From positions 20,312 through 84,311 of the forward strand of contig CANHGW010000008.1 of the NCBI GenBank assembly GCA_947460175.1: a stretch of DNA of 64,000 bases, in the 5' to 3' direction. The stretch's first letter is position 1. Each line of letters begins with the position of its first letter. Position numbers and translations under genes: made by a program. The stretch is from Bacteroidota bacterium (GTDB lineage Bacteria; Bacteroidota; Bacteroidia; Chitinophagales; Chitinophagaceae). Of the stretch, positions 55,221 to 63,015 are shown piece by piece. The notes under the pieces were generated by a model. It did no database searches, was not told where the DNA came from, and saw only the letters and a program-made list of their open reading frames with translations.

Positions 55221-55228
55221 CAAAAGTA
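55221..55228 (-). promoter_or_regulatory. -7 box TACTTTTG for the DUF2721 gene
   Basis: Exact TAnnTTTG on the minus strand, 22 nt before the ATG at 55198. Confidence 0.5.
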
Positions 55229-55400
55229 GTGAGAATAGTAAGAGGAAACGATTTGGTCTTATAAAATTTAATTATTCATTTTTTTTCAAACAAATGAATA
55301 CTTGGTTAAACTTTAAACAGTTGAAATTATTGAATGTTACATCCAAACATTATATCGTATAGTTTCATTTCAAATAGTTCACTCTATTGATCAAAATTAG

Positions 55401-55425
55401 TATGTTTGCATCCTAGTTATATTTG
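55401..55425 (+). promoter_or_regulatory. Two -7 boxes (TATGTTTG, TATATTTG) before the pRiA4b-like gene
   Basis: Exact TAnnTTTG at 55401-55408 (20 nt before the ATG) and at 55418-55425 (3 nt before it). Two alternative transcription starts are possible. Confidence 0.45.
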
Positions 55426-55428
55426 ATT

Positions 55429-55995
55429 ATGTCTTTATTAAAATTCAAAGTTTGTTGGGAAGAGGATGATGCAACTTATCGATCCATCGAAATATTGTCT
55501 GCTCAAACCTTTATGGAGTTGCATACTTGTATTAAAATAGCCTTTCAATTACCTGCAGATATGGAAGCTTCTATCTTTGTGAGCAATGATCGTTGGACTA
55601 AAGAAAAAGAAATTTCTTCTGTAGTTGAAAAAAATCTTCGTGATGCTCCAGCTTTGAGTATGAAAAAAACACCCATTGCAGCATTAATCAACGATCCGCA
55701 TCAAAAGTTTGTGTACGAATGTGTTCATCCTAAAGCTTGGGTATTTTTAATCGATCTCACTACACTGAGTCCAATTCCAACATTACAAAAGGACTATCCT
55801 ATTTGCGTAATTAGCGAAGGAATTTCCCCTAGTCAATTTGGCTCTGCCAAACCTGAAAAAGATGCCGTTGTAGATATTCTTGAGTTATATGATCTTGATG
55901 ATAAAGATGGCTTTGGTGATGAGGGTGAAGATGAAATAAGCAATGATGCGGAAGAAGATACTAGTCATGATGATAACTTTACAGATGATTTGTAA
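55429..55995 (+). CDS. Plasmid pRiA4b ORF-3-like / IS1096 TnpR-passenger family protein
   Basis: 188 residues from ATG 55429. It starts Leu-Leu-Lys-Phe-Lys-Val-Cys-Trp-Glu-Glu-Asp and contains Arg-Ser-Ile-Glu-Ile, Thr-Phe-Met-Glu-Leu-His and Phe-Val-Tyr-Glu, which fit the pRiA4b ORF-3 fold. The last ~45 residues are almost entirely Asp/Glu with Ser/Asn, an acidic tail. No transposase or mobile element lies nearby, so the family name reflects history, not function here. It lies 21 bp upstream of miaA and may be co-transcribed. Confidence 0.8.
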   Translation: MSLLKFKVCWEEDDATYRSIEILSAQTFMELHTCIKIAFQLPADMEASIFVSNDRWTKEKEISSVVEKNLRDAPALSMKKTPIAALINDPHQKFVYECVHPKAWVFLIDLTTLSPIPTLQKDYPICVISEGISPSQFGSAKPEKDAVVDILELYDLDDKDGFGDEGEDEISNDAEEDTSHDDNFTDDL

Positions 55996-56016
55996 TTAAA
56001 TCTAAATTCAACTTTA

Positions 56017-56919
56017 TTGAAAACGTTACTCGTCATCGGCGGACCTACAGCAAGTGGCAAAACAAGTCTAGCGATTCAATTGGCTCAACATTATAATACT
56101 TCTATTCTTTCAGCAGATAGTCGACAATGTTATCGTGAAATGACCATTGGCGTTGCCAAACCTACCCAAGATGAACTTAATACTGTCCCTCATTATTTTA
56201 TTAATTCACATTCCATCCATGATAAAGTATCTGCCGGAGAATTCGAACGATTTGGATTGAATTGTTTGAATTCAATTTTCGAAAAGAATGAAATTGCTGT
56301 TTGTGTTGGGGGCACTGGACTTTACATCAAAGCACTTTGTGAAGGCATTGACGAAATGCCAATAATCGATAAAAAAATAGAAACTCAAGTAAATGATGAT
56401 TATGCAATTAATGGATTAGAATGGGTTCAACAAGAATTAAAATCAGTTGATTCATCCTATTATGAATCTATTGATCAGCAAAATCCAATGAGATTATTGC
56501 GGGCACTTATCTTTTTTAAATCAACTGGAAAATCAATTTCTACATTTCAACAAAATGAAAAAAAACAACGTCCATTTAATGTACTGTATTTTTCGTTAGA
56601 TCTTGATAGAAGTTGTTTGTATGATCGAATTAATCAACGCGTGGACTTAATGATTTCACATGGATTACTTGATGAAGTAAAAAATCTCATTTCCTTTCAA
56701 GAATTGAAATGCATGCATACGGTAGGCTATAGCGAATTATTTCAATACTTGAATCAAGAATGCACATTGGAATACGCCATTGATAAGATAAAACAACACA
56801 GTCGAAATTATGCAAAGCGACAACTAACTTGGTTTAAAAACCAATCAAATTATACTTTTTTAAAGCCCGAATCTGCTTTTAATGAAATCGTTAAAATTTG
56901 CGATTCTACTCAATTATAA
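56017..56919 (+). CDS. miaA: tRNA dimethylallyltransferase
   Basis: 300 residues from a TTG start. The P-loop Gly8-Gly-Pro-Thr-Ala-Ser-Gly-Lys15-Thr-Ser is followed by Ser-Ala-Asp-Ser-Arg-Gln and Val-Gly-Gly-Thr-Gly-Leu-Tyr-Ile-Lys. The C-terminal Tyr-Ala-Lys-Arg-Gln-Leu-Thr-Trp-Phe motif is typical. It adds a dimethylallyl group to A37 of tRNAs that read U-starting codons. The start matches the family N-terminus, and no ATG in frame precedes the P-loop. Confidence 0.95.
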   Translation: MKTLLVIGGPTASGKTSLAIQLAQHYNTSILSADSRQCYREMTIGVAKPTQDELNTVPHYFINSHSIHDKVSAGEFERFGLNCLNSIFEKNEIAVCVGGTGLYIKALCEGIDEMPIIDKKIETQVNDDYAINGLEWVQQELKSVDSSYYESIDQQNPMRLLRALIFFKSTGKSISTFQQNEKKQRPFNVLYFSLDLDRSCLYDRINQRVDLMISHGLLDEVKNLISFQELKCMHTVGYSELFQYLNQECTLEYAIDKIKQHSRNYAKRQLTWFKNQSNYTFLKPESAFNEIVKICDSTQL

Positions 56920-56930
56920 GCCTAAAATTG

Positions 56931-56938
56931 TATATTTG
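56931..56938 (+). promoter_or_regulatory. -7 box TATATTTG for the envelope-pair genes
   Basis: Exact TAnnTTTG after the miaA stop, 27 nt before the ATG at 56966, so the next two genes can be transcribed independently of miaA. Confidence 0.5.
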
Positions 56939-56965
56939 CCTACTACTTGCGAAAAAGAAAACACT

Positions 56966-58579
56966 ATGACCAAGAACTCCAAAAAGGATTCTTCAAAATC
57001 GAACATACAAAGTCAATTAAAATCAGTTGAAAAAACACCTGAGCAAATCTCTTTTGAGGCTGAAGTTCAAGAAAGAATCCGACAAGCTAAACAACAATTA
57101 AAAGCAAGTTCTCCTTTTAATAATGAAGAAGACAATGCACAAGTAAATTCTTCAATATCCAATGAACAAAAAGCAATAGCTGACGAACTAACTGTTGCAA
57201 AAGCAAGAATTTACGAATTAGAGTCTCAAATCTCAAACCTTCAATCGAAAGAACAAACGACTTCTTCAAATACAGATATTGTAGAATTAACTATTGCTAA
57301 AAATAGAATCATTGACTTAGAATCACAAATCAAGTTGACAGAAGCTAAACTTCAATCTGCTCAATCATTATCGAAAGAAACTACTTCAAATGTTCATACA
57401 GAAGAACTCAATAACGCAAACAATAAAATACAGTCATTAGAAGTTCAAATCAATGAACTACAATCAAAATTAGAGAATGCTATAGCAGAAAAAAATACTG
57501 CTACTCAAGCATTAGATAATAAAAGCAAAATTGAAAAACCAAAACCTATCTATGGAATGGCAGCTGCTGTTCCATCGACTGAACAAATCACGAAGGATGA
57601 TTTAAAAATGGAATTTTTAAATTTCACTAGTGCACATATTGATCAATTTAATACTCGTATAAAAAAAACAGAGGAACTCATTGCTAATCAAGCAAGTCAT
57701 ACTCCCATTGAAACTAAGTCTCAAAAATCTTACCCCACTTGGCTTACATGGCTCAATATAGCGTTATTAGGATTAGTGTCGATTTTATTACTTTCAAAGT
57801 TTTTAATTGAAAAAAATGCTACAAATGATATTTCGAGTATTCCTGTTACAGCTAATAAACCTATAGATATAATAAAGGAAGATATTGCTACATCGAATAA
57901 TGAATCCAATAGTACAAAGTCACTATCCAATAAAACAACTTCTAATCAACCTTCTAAGGAAGAAGCTATGCCTATAGCCAATTCTCAACCAGCTTTGAAT
58001 ACCACAACACCTGCAAACAAAACTACTACACCTATTACATACTCAACTACAAATACAGAAACTAATCCTCAAAGTACTCCTTCACCAATTTCAAAACCAG
58101 TGAGTACAACTCCAAAACCTACATTACCTTCTAGCAACAATATAGCAAAAACATCTTTTCCTGCTAAGACATTGCCAGGATCAATGACAAACGCTCCTTC
58201 TATATCTAAAAGCAATCCAACACCTTCACCTAAACCAGTTGCAGTTATTCCACCAACTCCGAAACAGGTAATAGCAAATAAACCTACTACTTCAACTGTA
58301 AAACCTGTCCCTGCAAAACCAAGCCCTCAAACTAAGATTCAAACTAATAAACCTATTATTGCTCAAAGCAAGCCATTGCCAAAAGCTACATCGAATAATG
58401 CTGAACGTGATTTAGAATTTTTAAAAGAGGCCATTAAACCAATGGATGACAATAGTGTTAAAACAAAAACACCAATTAATAAAACATCCAAATCTACTAA
58501 TACCCCATCTCAACCTAAACAACCTACGAATACTAAGAAAACAACATCTGGAGAAGGTGTATATTTTGGTGAAGACTAA
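56966..58579 (+). CDS. Single-pass membrane protein with coiled coil and Pro/Ser/Thr-rich tail, unknown
   Basis: 537 residues from ATG 56966; an upstream start would overlap miaA. The N-terminal ~240 residues are cytoplasmic-looking and largely coiled coil, with repeated Ile-x-x-Leu-Glu-Ser/Val-Gln-Ile units (three copies of Leu-Glu-x-Gln-Ile). One membrane helix follows (about 257-281; Trp-Leu-Asn-Ile-Ala-Leu-Leu-Gly-Leu-Val), then a ~230-residue Pro/Ser/Thr/Lys/Asn-rich extended stretch, like a TonB-type periplasm spacer. The end has Arg-Asp-Leu-Glu-Phe-Leu and Gly-Val-Tyr-Phe-Gly. I recognise no family. It is 9 bp upstream of an OmpA-like gene, so an inner-to-outer envelope bridge is a possible role. 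Confidence 0.7.
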   Translation: MTKNSKKDSSKSNIQSQLKSVEKTPEQISFEAEVQERIRQAKQQLKASSPFNNEEDNAQVNSSISNEQKAIADELTVAKARIYELESQISNLQSKEQTTSSNTDIVELTIAKNRIIDLESQIKLTEAKLQSAQSLSKETTSNVHTEELNNANNKIQSLEVQINELQSKLENAIAEKNTATQALDNKSKIEKPKPIYGMAAAVPSTEQITKDDLKMEFLNFTSAHIDQFNTRIKKTEELIANQASHTPIETKSQKSYPTWLTWLNIALLGLVSILLLSKFLIEKNATNDISSIPVTANKPIDIIKEDIATSNNESNSTKSLSNKTTSNQPSKEEAMPIANSQPALNTTTPANKTTTPITYSTTNTETNPQSTPSPISKPVSTTPKPTLPSSNNIAKTSFPAKTLPGSMTNAPSISKSNPTPSPKPVAVIPPTPKQVIANKPTTSTVKPVPAKPSPQTKIQTNKPIIAQSKPLPKATSNNAERDLEFLKEAIKPMDDNSVKTKTPINKTSKSTNTPSQPKQPTNTKKTTSGEGVYFGED

Positions 58580-58588
58580 TAGTACTAC

Positions 58589-59323
58589 ATGAAGACAATT
58601 AAAATTATTTTTATACTTACTTTAATAGCTCATTACAATAGTATTGCGCAATCAAGAAAACCAATAAAACAAAAGCCCCTAATCGCTCCTGTTATAATTG
58701 ATGAAAATCCATTAACCTATTATACTAAAAATTATAAAACTCAAAATGGACAAGGATATTTACGCAATGTAGATCGTTTTTATTTTGGATTTAAAAACAG
58801 TGCTGCTGAAACATTCAAACAGCATGATTATCGTAAAGGAATAAATGTTGTTGATTATAACAAATTTAATAAAGCCTCTTTTTATGGTACTGGGATTTAT
58901 ACGATGCCTGAAGATAAAAAAGAAATGGCTATAGAAATATTTCGTCCAATTGTAGATTCTATCATCAATGAAATGAGCACTTCTCGTACATTGCATGCAG
59001 AGATTGTAGTTTATGGTTTTACAGACGAGGCACCTATTGACGAATCCACTACAAACTATCAAGAAGTGGTCAATTATTCTAAAAAAATATCCCTTTCAGA
59101 AAATGAATACAACAATACACTTTCTTTTTTAAGAGCAAAGGATGTTGGTGATATTATATCTATGCTACTTAGCATTAATCTAGAAAAACTAAAACGTTAC
59201 GATCAAGCAATCATAGATGTAATCATGGAAGGTCGAGGAATCGAATATCCTGATTATACCCGGGAATATGAGTTGGAAGATGACAAGAGAAAAATAGTGA
59301 AAGTATACTGGAAAGTATATTAG
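58589..59323 (+). CDS. Secreted OmpA-like domain protein
   Basis: 244 residues. A signal peptide (about 1-20, Asn-Ser-Ile-Ala-Gln) precedes a mature protein whose centre resembles OmpA-like peptidoglycan-binding folds. It has Val-Tyr-Gly143-Phe-Thr-Asp-Glu (in place of Gly-His-Thr-Asp) and Asn176-Thr-Leu-Ser-x-x-Arg182-Ala-Lys-Asp-Val, the classical Asn-x-x-Leu-Ser-x-x-Arg-Ala pattern. The N-terminal ~90 residues are unassigned. It follows the coiled-coil membrane gene by 9 bp and ends 2 bp before recF's stop on the opposite strand. Confidence 0.72.
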   Translation: MKTIKIIFILTLIAHYNSIAQSRKPIKQKPLIAPVIIDENPLTYYTKNYKTQNGQGYLRNVDRFYFGFKNSAAETFKQHDYRKGINVVDYNKFNKASFYGTGIYTMPEDKKEMAIEIFRPIVDSIINEMSTSRTLHAEIVVYGFTDEAPIDESTTNYQEVVNYSKKISLSENEYNNTLSFLRAKDVGDIISMLLSINLEKLKRYDQAIIDVIMEGRGIEYPDYTREYELEDDKRKIVKVYWKVY

Positions 59324-59325
59324 TA

Positions 59326-60405
59326 TTACAATTCTATAAATTGACAGTCAGATTCATAACTCTCAAAGGCACTTTTTAACCTGTCTATATGTGTATCTGT
59401 AACAAACACTTGTGTGTTTAATTGAGCAATATAATCGATTAATTTCCGACTTCGTTGTTCATCTAATTTCTCAAAAATATCATCTAATAGCAATATCGGA
59501 TTGAGTTGTTTAGATTTCATTATCCAATCATATTCGGCCAATTTCAAACCAAACAAAAACGATTTACGTTGACCTTGCGAAGCAGCTTGTTTAAAAGGCA
59601 TACCATTCAACGAAAAAACTAAATCATCTTTATGTATCCCATAATTTGTTCGTTGGCTAGCTATATCTTTATGTATATTCTCTTTTAATAACGCATGCAA
59701 GGGTTTTTCTGATAATCGACTAGTATAATCAATTGAAATAGAATCTTTTTCATCACTTAAGTGCAAATAAATAGCATTTGCTTTTTCAGCCAAGGGGGTA
59801 GCTATGTTTTTTCTATAAGTATAAATTGCTGTTCCAAATTCATGCAATTGTTCATCATAAATTGAAATCAATGACTTCTCCGATTCTGAAATTTCAAGCC
59901 AATGCTTCAACAAAGAGTTACGCTGAGACAATACTTTATTATACCGAATAAGACAAGTAATATAAGCTGGTTCTGTTTGCGAAATCAAAACATCTAAAAA
60001 TTTACGTCGCACTTCACTTCCTTCTGTAATCAATTCAGTATCATCGGGTGCAATAAACACACAAGGATATTTACCTATATGTTTTGAAAACTGAACATAT
60101 TGTTCACCATCACAATAAAATTCCTTCTTACCATTTTCACGCAGAATGTAAACAACTTCGTGATTAGAATCAATCGTAATATGCCCTGCTATTCGCATTC
60201 CTGTATGCTGATTGCTTACTGCCATACTATCGCTATATAAAAAATAGCTTTTAGTGAAACATAGAAAATGAATAGCATCCAATATGGTTGTTTTACCTGT
60301 TCCATTTTTCCCCGATATACATACTAACTTCTTATCGAATGAAAACGACTTTTCAAGATAGTTTTTGAAATGATAAAGTGATAAATCGTTTAGTGAAAGT
60401 ACCAT
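59326..60405 (-). CDS. recF: DNA replication/repair protein RecF
   Basis: 359 residues from ATG 60405. Walker A is Gly32-Lys-Asn-Gly-Thr-Gly-Lys38-Thr-Thr. The ABC signature-like Ala-Ser-Gln-Gly-Gln-Arg-Lys-Ser and Walker B Leu-Leu-Leu-Asp-Asp-Ile-Phe-Glu-Lys-Leu-Asp are present. It loads RecA at single-strand gaps. The -7 box TATCTTTG ends 6 nt before this ATG, supporting the start over the longer reading (60438). It is not beside dnaA/dnaN/gyrB here. Divergent from the flavoprotein gene. Confidence 0.93.
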   Translation of the reverse strand: MVLSLNDLSLYHFKNYLEKSFSFDKKLVCISGKNGTGKTTILDAIHFLCFTKSYFLYSDSMAVSNQHTGMRIAGHITIDSNHEVVYILRENGKKEFYCDGEQYVQFSKHIGKYPCVFIAPDDTELITEGSEVRRKFLDVLISQTEPAYITCLIRYNKVLSQRNSLLKHWLEISESEKSLISIYDEQLHEFGTAIYTYRKNIATPLAEKANAIYLHLSDEKDSISIDYTSRLSEKPLHALLKENIHKDIASQRTNYGIHKDDLVFSLNGMPFKQAASQGQRKSFLFGLKLAEYDWIMKSKQLNPILLLDDIFEKLDEQRSRKLIDYIAQLNTQVFVTDTHIDRLKSAFESYESDCQFIEL

Positions 60406-60411
60406 AAAAAT

Positions 60412-60419
60412 CAAAGATA
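60412..60419 (-). promoter_or_regulatory. -7 box TATCTTTG for recF; possible leaderless start
   Basis: Exact TAnnTTTG on the minus strand, ending 6 nt before ATG 60405. Confidence 0.5.
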
Positions 60420-60469
60420 TGAAATATGAAGCGCTCATATAAAAGAACCATAAAAATATCTTTACGCAC

Positions 60470-60477
60470 TATCTTTG
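60470..60477 (+). promoter_or_regulatory. -7 box TATCTTTG for the HI0933-type flavoprotein; possible leaderless start
   Basis: Exact TAnnTTTG on the plus strand, ending 5 nt before TTG 60483. It lies downstream of the alternative ATG at 60426. Confidence 0.45.
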
Positions 60478-60482
60478 GCAAA

Positions 60483-61703
60483 TTGAAAAAACGACTAATC
60501 ATAATAGGTGGAGGAGCATCAGGCTTTTTTTGTGCAATCAATGCTGCAATAAAAAATCCTGATTTGAACATTCTTATACTTGAGAAACAACCCAAAGTGT
60601 TGCAAAAAGTAAAAGTGAGTGGTGGTGGCCGATGCAATGTAACACATGCCTGTTTTTCAATTGCTGAATTGGTAAAAAAATACCCTCGAGGGAAATCATT
60701 TCTAAAAAAAGCATTTACACACTTTTCACCAAAAGACACAATCGCATGGTTTGAAACTCGAGGTATAAATCTCAAAACTGAAGATGATGGCAGAATGTTT
60801 CCAACCACTGATTCGTCACAAACCATTATTGATTGTTTACTCAATGAAGTAACTAAATATAACATCGACCTTCGATTAAATACAGAAGTCCTTGCGATCG
60901 AAAAAAATGTTTCACATTTTTCATTACAATTAAAAAATGGCACTACTCTACAGGCTGATTATATATTTGTAGGCGCCGGTGGATTTCCTAAAGAGGAGCA
61001 ATACCAATGGTTACAGCGGCTAGGACATACTATAGAAAAACCTGCACCATCCCTATTTACATTCAATATTCCAGACAAAAAATTACACGACTTGATGGGA
61101 TTGAGTATAGCTTCTACACAAGTCAAAATAATGGGTACTAAATTGCAGGAAGCAGGTCCTTTATTGATAACTCATTGGGGAATGAGTGGTCCAGTTATAT
61201 TGCGTCTTTCGGCCTGGGGAGCGTTGGAATTGAAGCAAAATAATTACGAATTTACCATTTTCGTCAATTGGCTCAATGAATCTGAAACACAGCTTCGCGA
61301 TCGTTGGAATACAATTCGAAATCTTCAAGGCTCAAACAAACTAGTACAAAAAAATCCTTTTGGTCTACAAAGTCGCTTATGGAATTATTTGCTCGAAACA
61401 GCATATATCAATTTAGAAACAAAATGGAGTGAATTGGCGTCTAAAGATCAAAATAAACTTATTCATATACTTACTACACAATCTTTTGAAGTAAAAGGAA
61501 AGACAACGTTTAAGGAAGAATTTGTGACTTGCGGTGGAATACAACTTGACGAAATAGATCCAAACACAATGGAAAGCAAACTTGTTCCAGGTTTGTATTT
61601 TGGCGGCGAAATCATAAATGTTGATGGCATTACTGGTGGCTTCAATTTCCAGCACGCATGGACTAGTGGCTATATAGCTGGAAACCACATTGGAAACAAG
61701 TAA
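60483..61703 (+). CDS. NAD(P)/FAD-dependent oxidoreductase, HI0933/YhiN family
   Basis: About 406 residues from TTG 60483; ATG 60426 would add 19 residues ahead of the Rossmann fold and overlap the promoter region. The FAD-binding motif Ile-Ile-Gly-Gly-Gly-Ala-Ser-Gly is near the N-terminus, followed by Val-Ser-Gly-Gly-Gly-Arg-Cys-Asn-Val-Thr (the family hallmark). Near the end are Gly-Gly-Glu-Ile-Ile-Asn-Val-Asp-Gly and Gly-Gly-Phe-Asn-Phe-Gln. The substrate of this broadly conserved family is unknown. It is divergent from recF and convergent with the ornithine aminotransferase gene. Confidence 0.93.
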   Translation: MKKRLIIIGGGASGFFCAINAAIKNPDLNILILEKQPKVLQKVKVSGGGRCNVTHACFSIAELVKKYPRGKSFLKKAFTHFSPKDTIAWFETRGINLKTEDDGRMFPTTDSSQTIIDCLLNEVTKYNIDLRLNTEVLAIEKNVSHFSLQLKNGTTLQADYIFVGAGGFPKEEQYQWLQRLGHTIEKPAPSLFTFNIPDKKLHDLMGLSIASTQVKIMGTKLQEAGPLLITHWGMSGPVILRLSAWGALELKQNNYEFTIFVNWLNESETQLRDRWNTIRNLQGSNKLVQKNPFGLQSRLWNYLLETAYINLETKWSELASKDQNKLIHILTTQSFEVKGKTTFKEEFVTCGGIQLDEIDPNTMESKLVPGLYFGGEIINVDGITGGFNFQHAWTSGYIAGNHIGNK

Positions 61704-61710
61704 GTAATTT

Positions 61711-62940
61711 TTAGTTTAATACATCTAGACTGTTGGCAATAATAGCCACACAATCATCAATTTGCTCTTTGGTAATAACCAATGGTGGAGCAAAACGAAT
61801 TTTGTCACCATGCGTTGGTTTGGCCAATAAACCATTGTCTCTCAACTTTAAACAAAGTGTCCAAGCTGCATCCTTATCTGGATGATTAATCACTATAGCA
61901 TTGAGCAAACCTTTACCCCTTACAAGGCCAATATGCTTATTATTCAATGCTCTCAATGATTGTCTAAAGTAATCACCTAGCACTGCTGCATTCTCAGTCA
62001 TATTTTCATCTTTCAATACTTGTAATGCAGTCATAGATACTTTACATGCCAACGGATTCCCACCATAAGTAGAACCATGTTCGCCTGGCTTGATAGTCAA
62101 CATAATTTCATCGTCACATAATACAGCACTTACTGGCATCATACCTCCACTCAATGCCTTTCCAAGTATCAATACATCTGGACGTACATTTTCATGATCA
62201 CATGCTAGCATACAACCTGTGCGTGCAAGACCCGTTTGAATTTCATCTGCCATAAATAGCACATTGGCTTCTTTGCATAACTCAAAACTTCGTTTCAAAT
62301 AACCATCTTCAGGTACTAATACACCTGCTTCACCTTGAATAGGTTCTAATAAAAACCCACAAACAGTTGGATCTTTTAGGGCTATTTCTAATGCATTTGC
62401 ATCACCATAAGGAATGATAATATATCCAGGAGTGAATGGACCAAATCCGTTATGCGTTTCAGTATCATTGCTAAACGAAATTACATTCACTGTGCGTCCA
62501 TGAAAATTCCCATCACATACAATTATTTTCGCTTCATTATTAGGTATTCCTTTTACTGTATACCCCCATCTACGTACCAGTTTAATAGCAGTTTCTACTG
62601 CTTCCACACCTGCATTCATTGGCAAAACCTTATCGTATCCAAAATATGAAGTGATATATTCTGCAAACTCCCCCATCAAACTATTATGAAATGCGCGAGA
62701 GGTCAAGGTTAATTTCTGAGCTTGTTCAACAAATGCCTTTACAATAGTTGGATGGCAATGACCTTGATTAATGGCCGAATAACCACTTAAAAAATCATAA
62801 TATCGTTTTCCTTCAACATCCCATACATGCACACCTTTCCCTCTGTCTAAAACTACAGGTAATGGATGGTAATTATGAGCATTATATTTCTCCTCTCGTT
62901 CAATGTATTGCTCTGTAAGTGTGTGTTGAATCGTTTGCAT
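61711..62940 (-). CDS. rocD: Ornithine aminotransferase
   Basis: 409 residues. PLP-dependent class III fold with [20 protein letters not shown] and Ala-Asp-Glu-Ile-Gln-Thr-Gly. Lys261 in Leu-Gly-Lys-Ala-Leu-Ser-Gly-Gly is the expected PLP lysine. It converts ornithine plus 2-oxoglutarate to glutamate-semialdehyde and glutamate. It is very close to eukaryotic and Bacteroidota OAT. Its -7 box ends 4 nt before the ATG. Confidence 0.96.
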   Translation of the reverse strand: MQTIQHTLTEQYIEREEKYNAHNYHPLPVVLDRGKGVHVWDVEGKRYYDFLSGYSAINQGHCHPTIVKAFVEQAQKLTLTSRAFHNSLMGEFAEYITSYFGYDKVLPMNAGVEAVETAIKLVRRWGYTVKGIPNNEAKIIVCDGNFHGRTVNVISFSNDTETHNGFGPFTPGYIIIPYGDANALEIALKDPTVCGFLLEPIQGEAGVLVPEDGYLKRSFELCKEANVLFMADEIQTGLARTGCMLACDHENVRPDVLILGKALSGGMMPVSAVLCDDEIMLTIKPGEHGSTYGGNPLACKVSMTALQVLKDENMTENAAVLGDYFRQSLRALNNKHIGLVRGKGLLNAIVINHPDKDAAWTLCLKLRDNGLLAKPTHGDKIRFAPPLVITKEQIDDCVAIIANSLDVLN

Positions 62941-62944
62941 AAGG

Positions 62945-62952
62945 CAAAAATA
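62945..62952 (-). promoter_or_regulatory. -7 box TATTTTTG for rocD; possible leaderless start
   Basis: Exact TAnnTTTG on the minus strand, ending 4 nt before ATG 62940. Confidence 0.5.
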
Positions 62953-62988
62953 GATTAAAAGAATATAAAAATATAAAACACAAGCAGG

Positions 62989-62996
62989 TATATTTG
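62989..62996 (+). promoter_or_regulatory. -7 box TATATTTG for the PHB-depolymerase-like gene
   Basis: Exact TAnnTTTG, 19 nt before ATG 63016. Confidence 0.5.
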
Positions 62997-63015
62997 TATA
63001 ACAACTATAGATTTT

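Noticed and set aside
55429..55995. Mobile element, from the IS1096/pRiA4b family name
   Set aside because: No transposase, terminal inverted repeats or target-site duplications are visible nearby.
60353..60943. A 196-codon minus-strand frame across the recF/flavoprotein boundary
   Set aside because: It lies antisense to conserved flavoprotein coding sequence, including the Gly-Gly-Gly-Arg-Cys-Asn motif.
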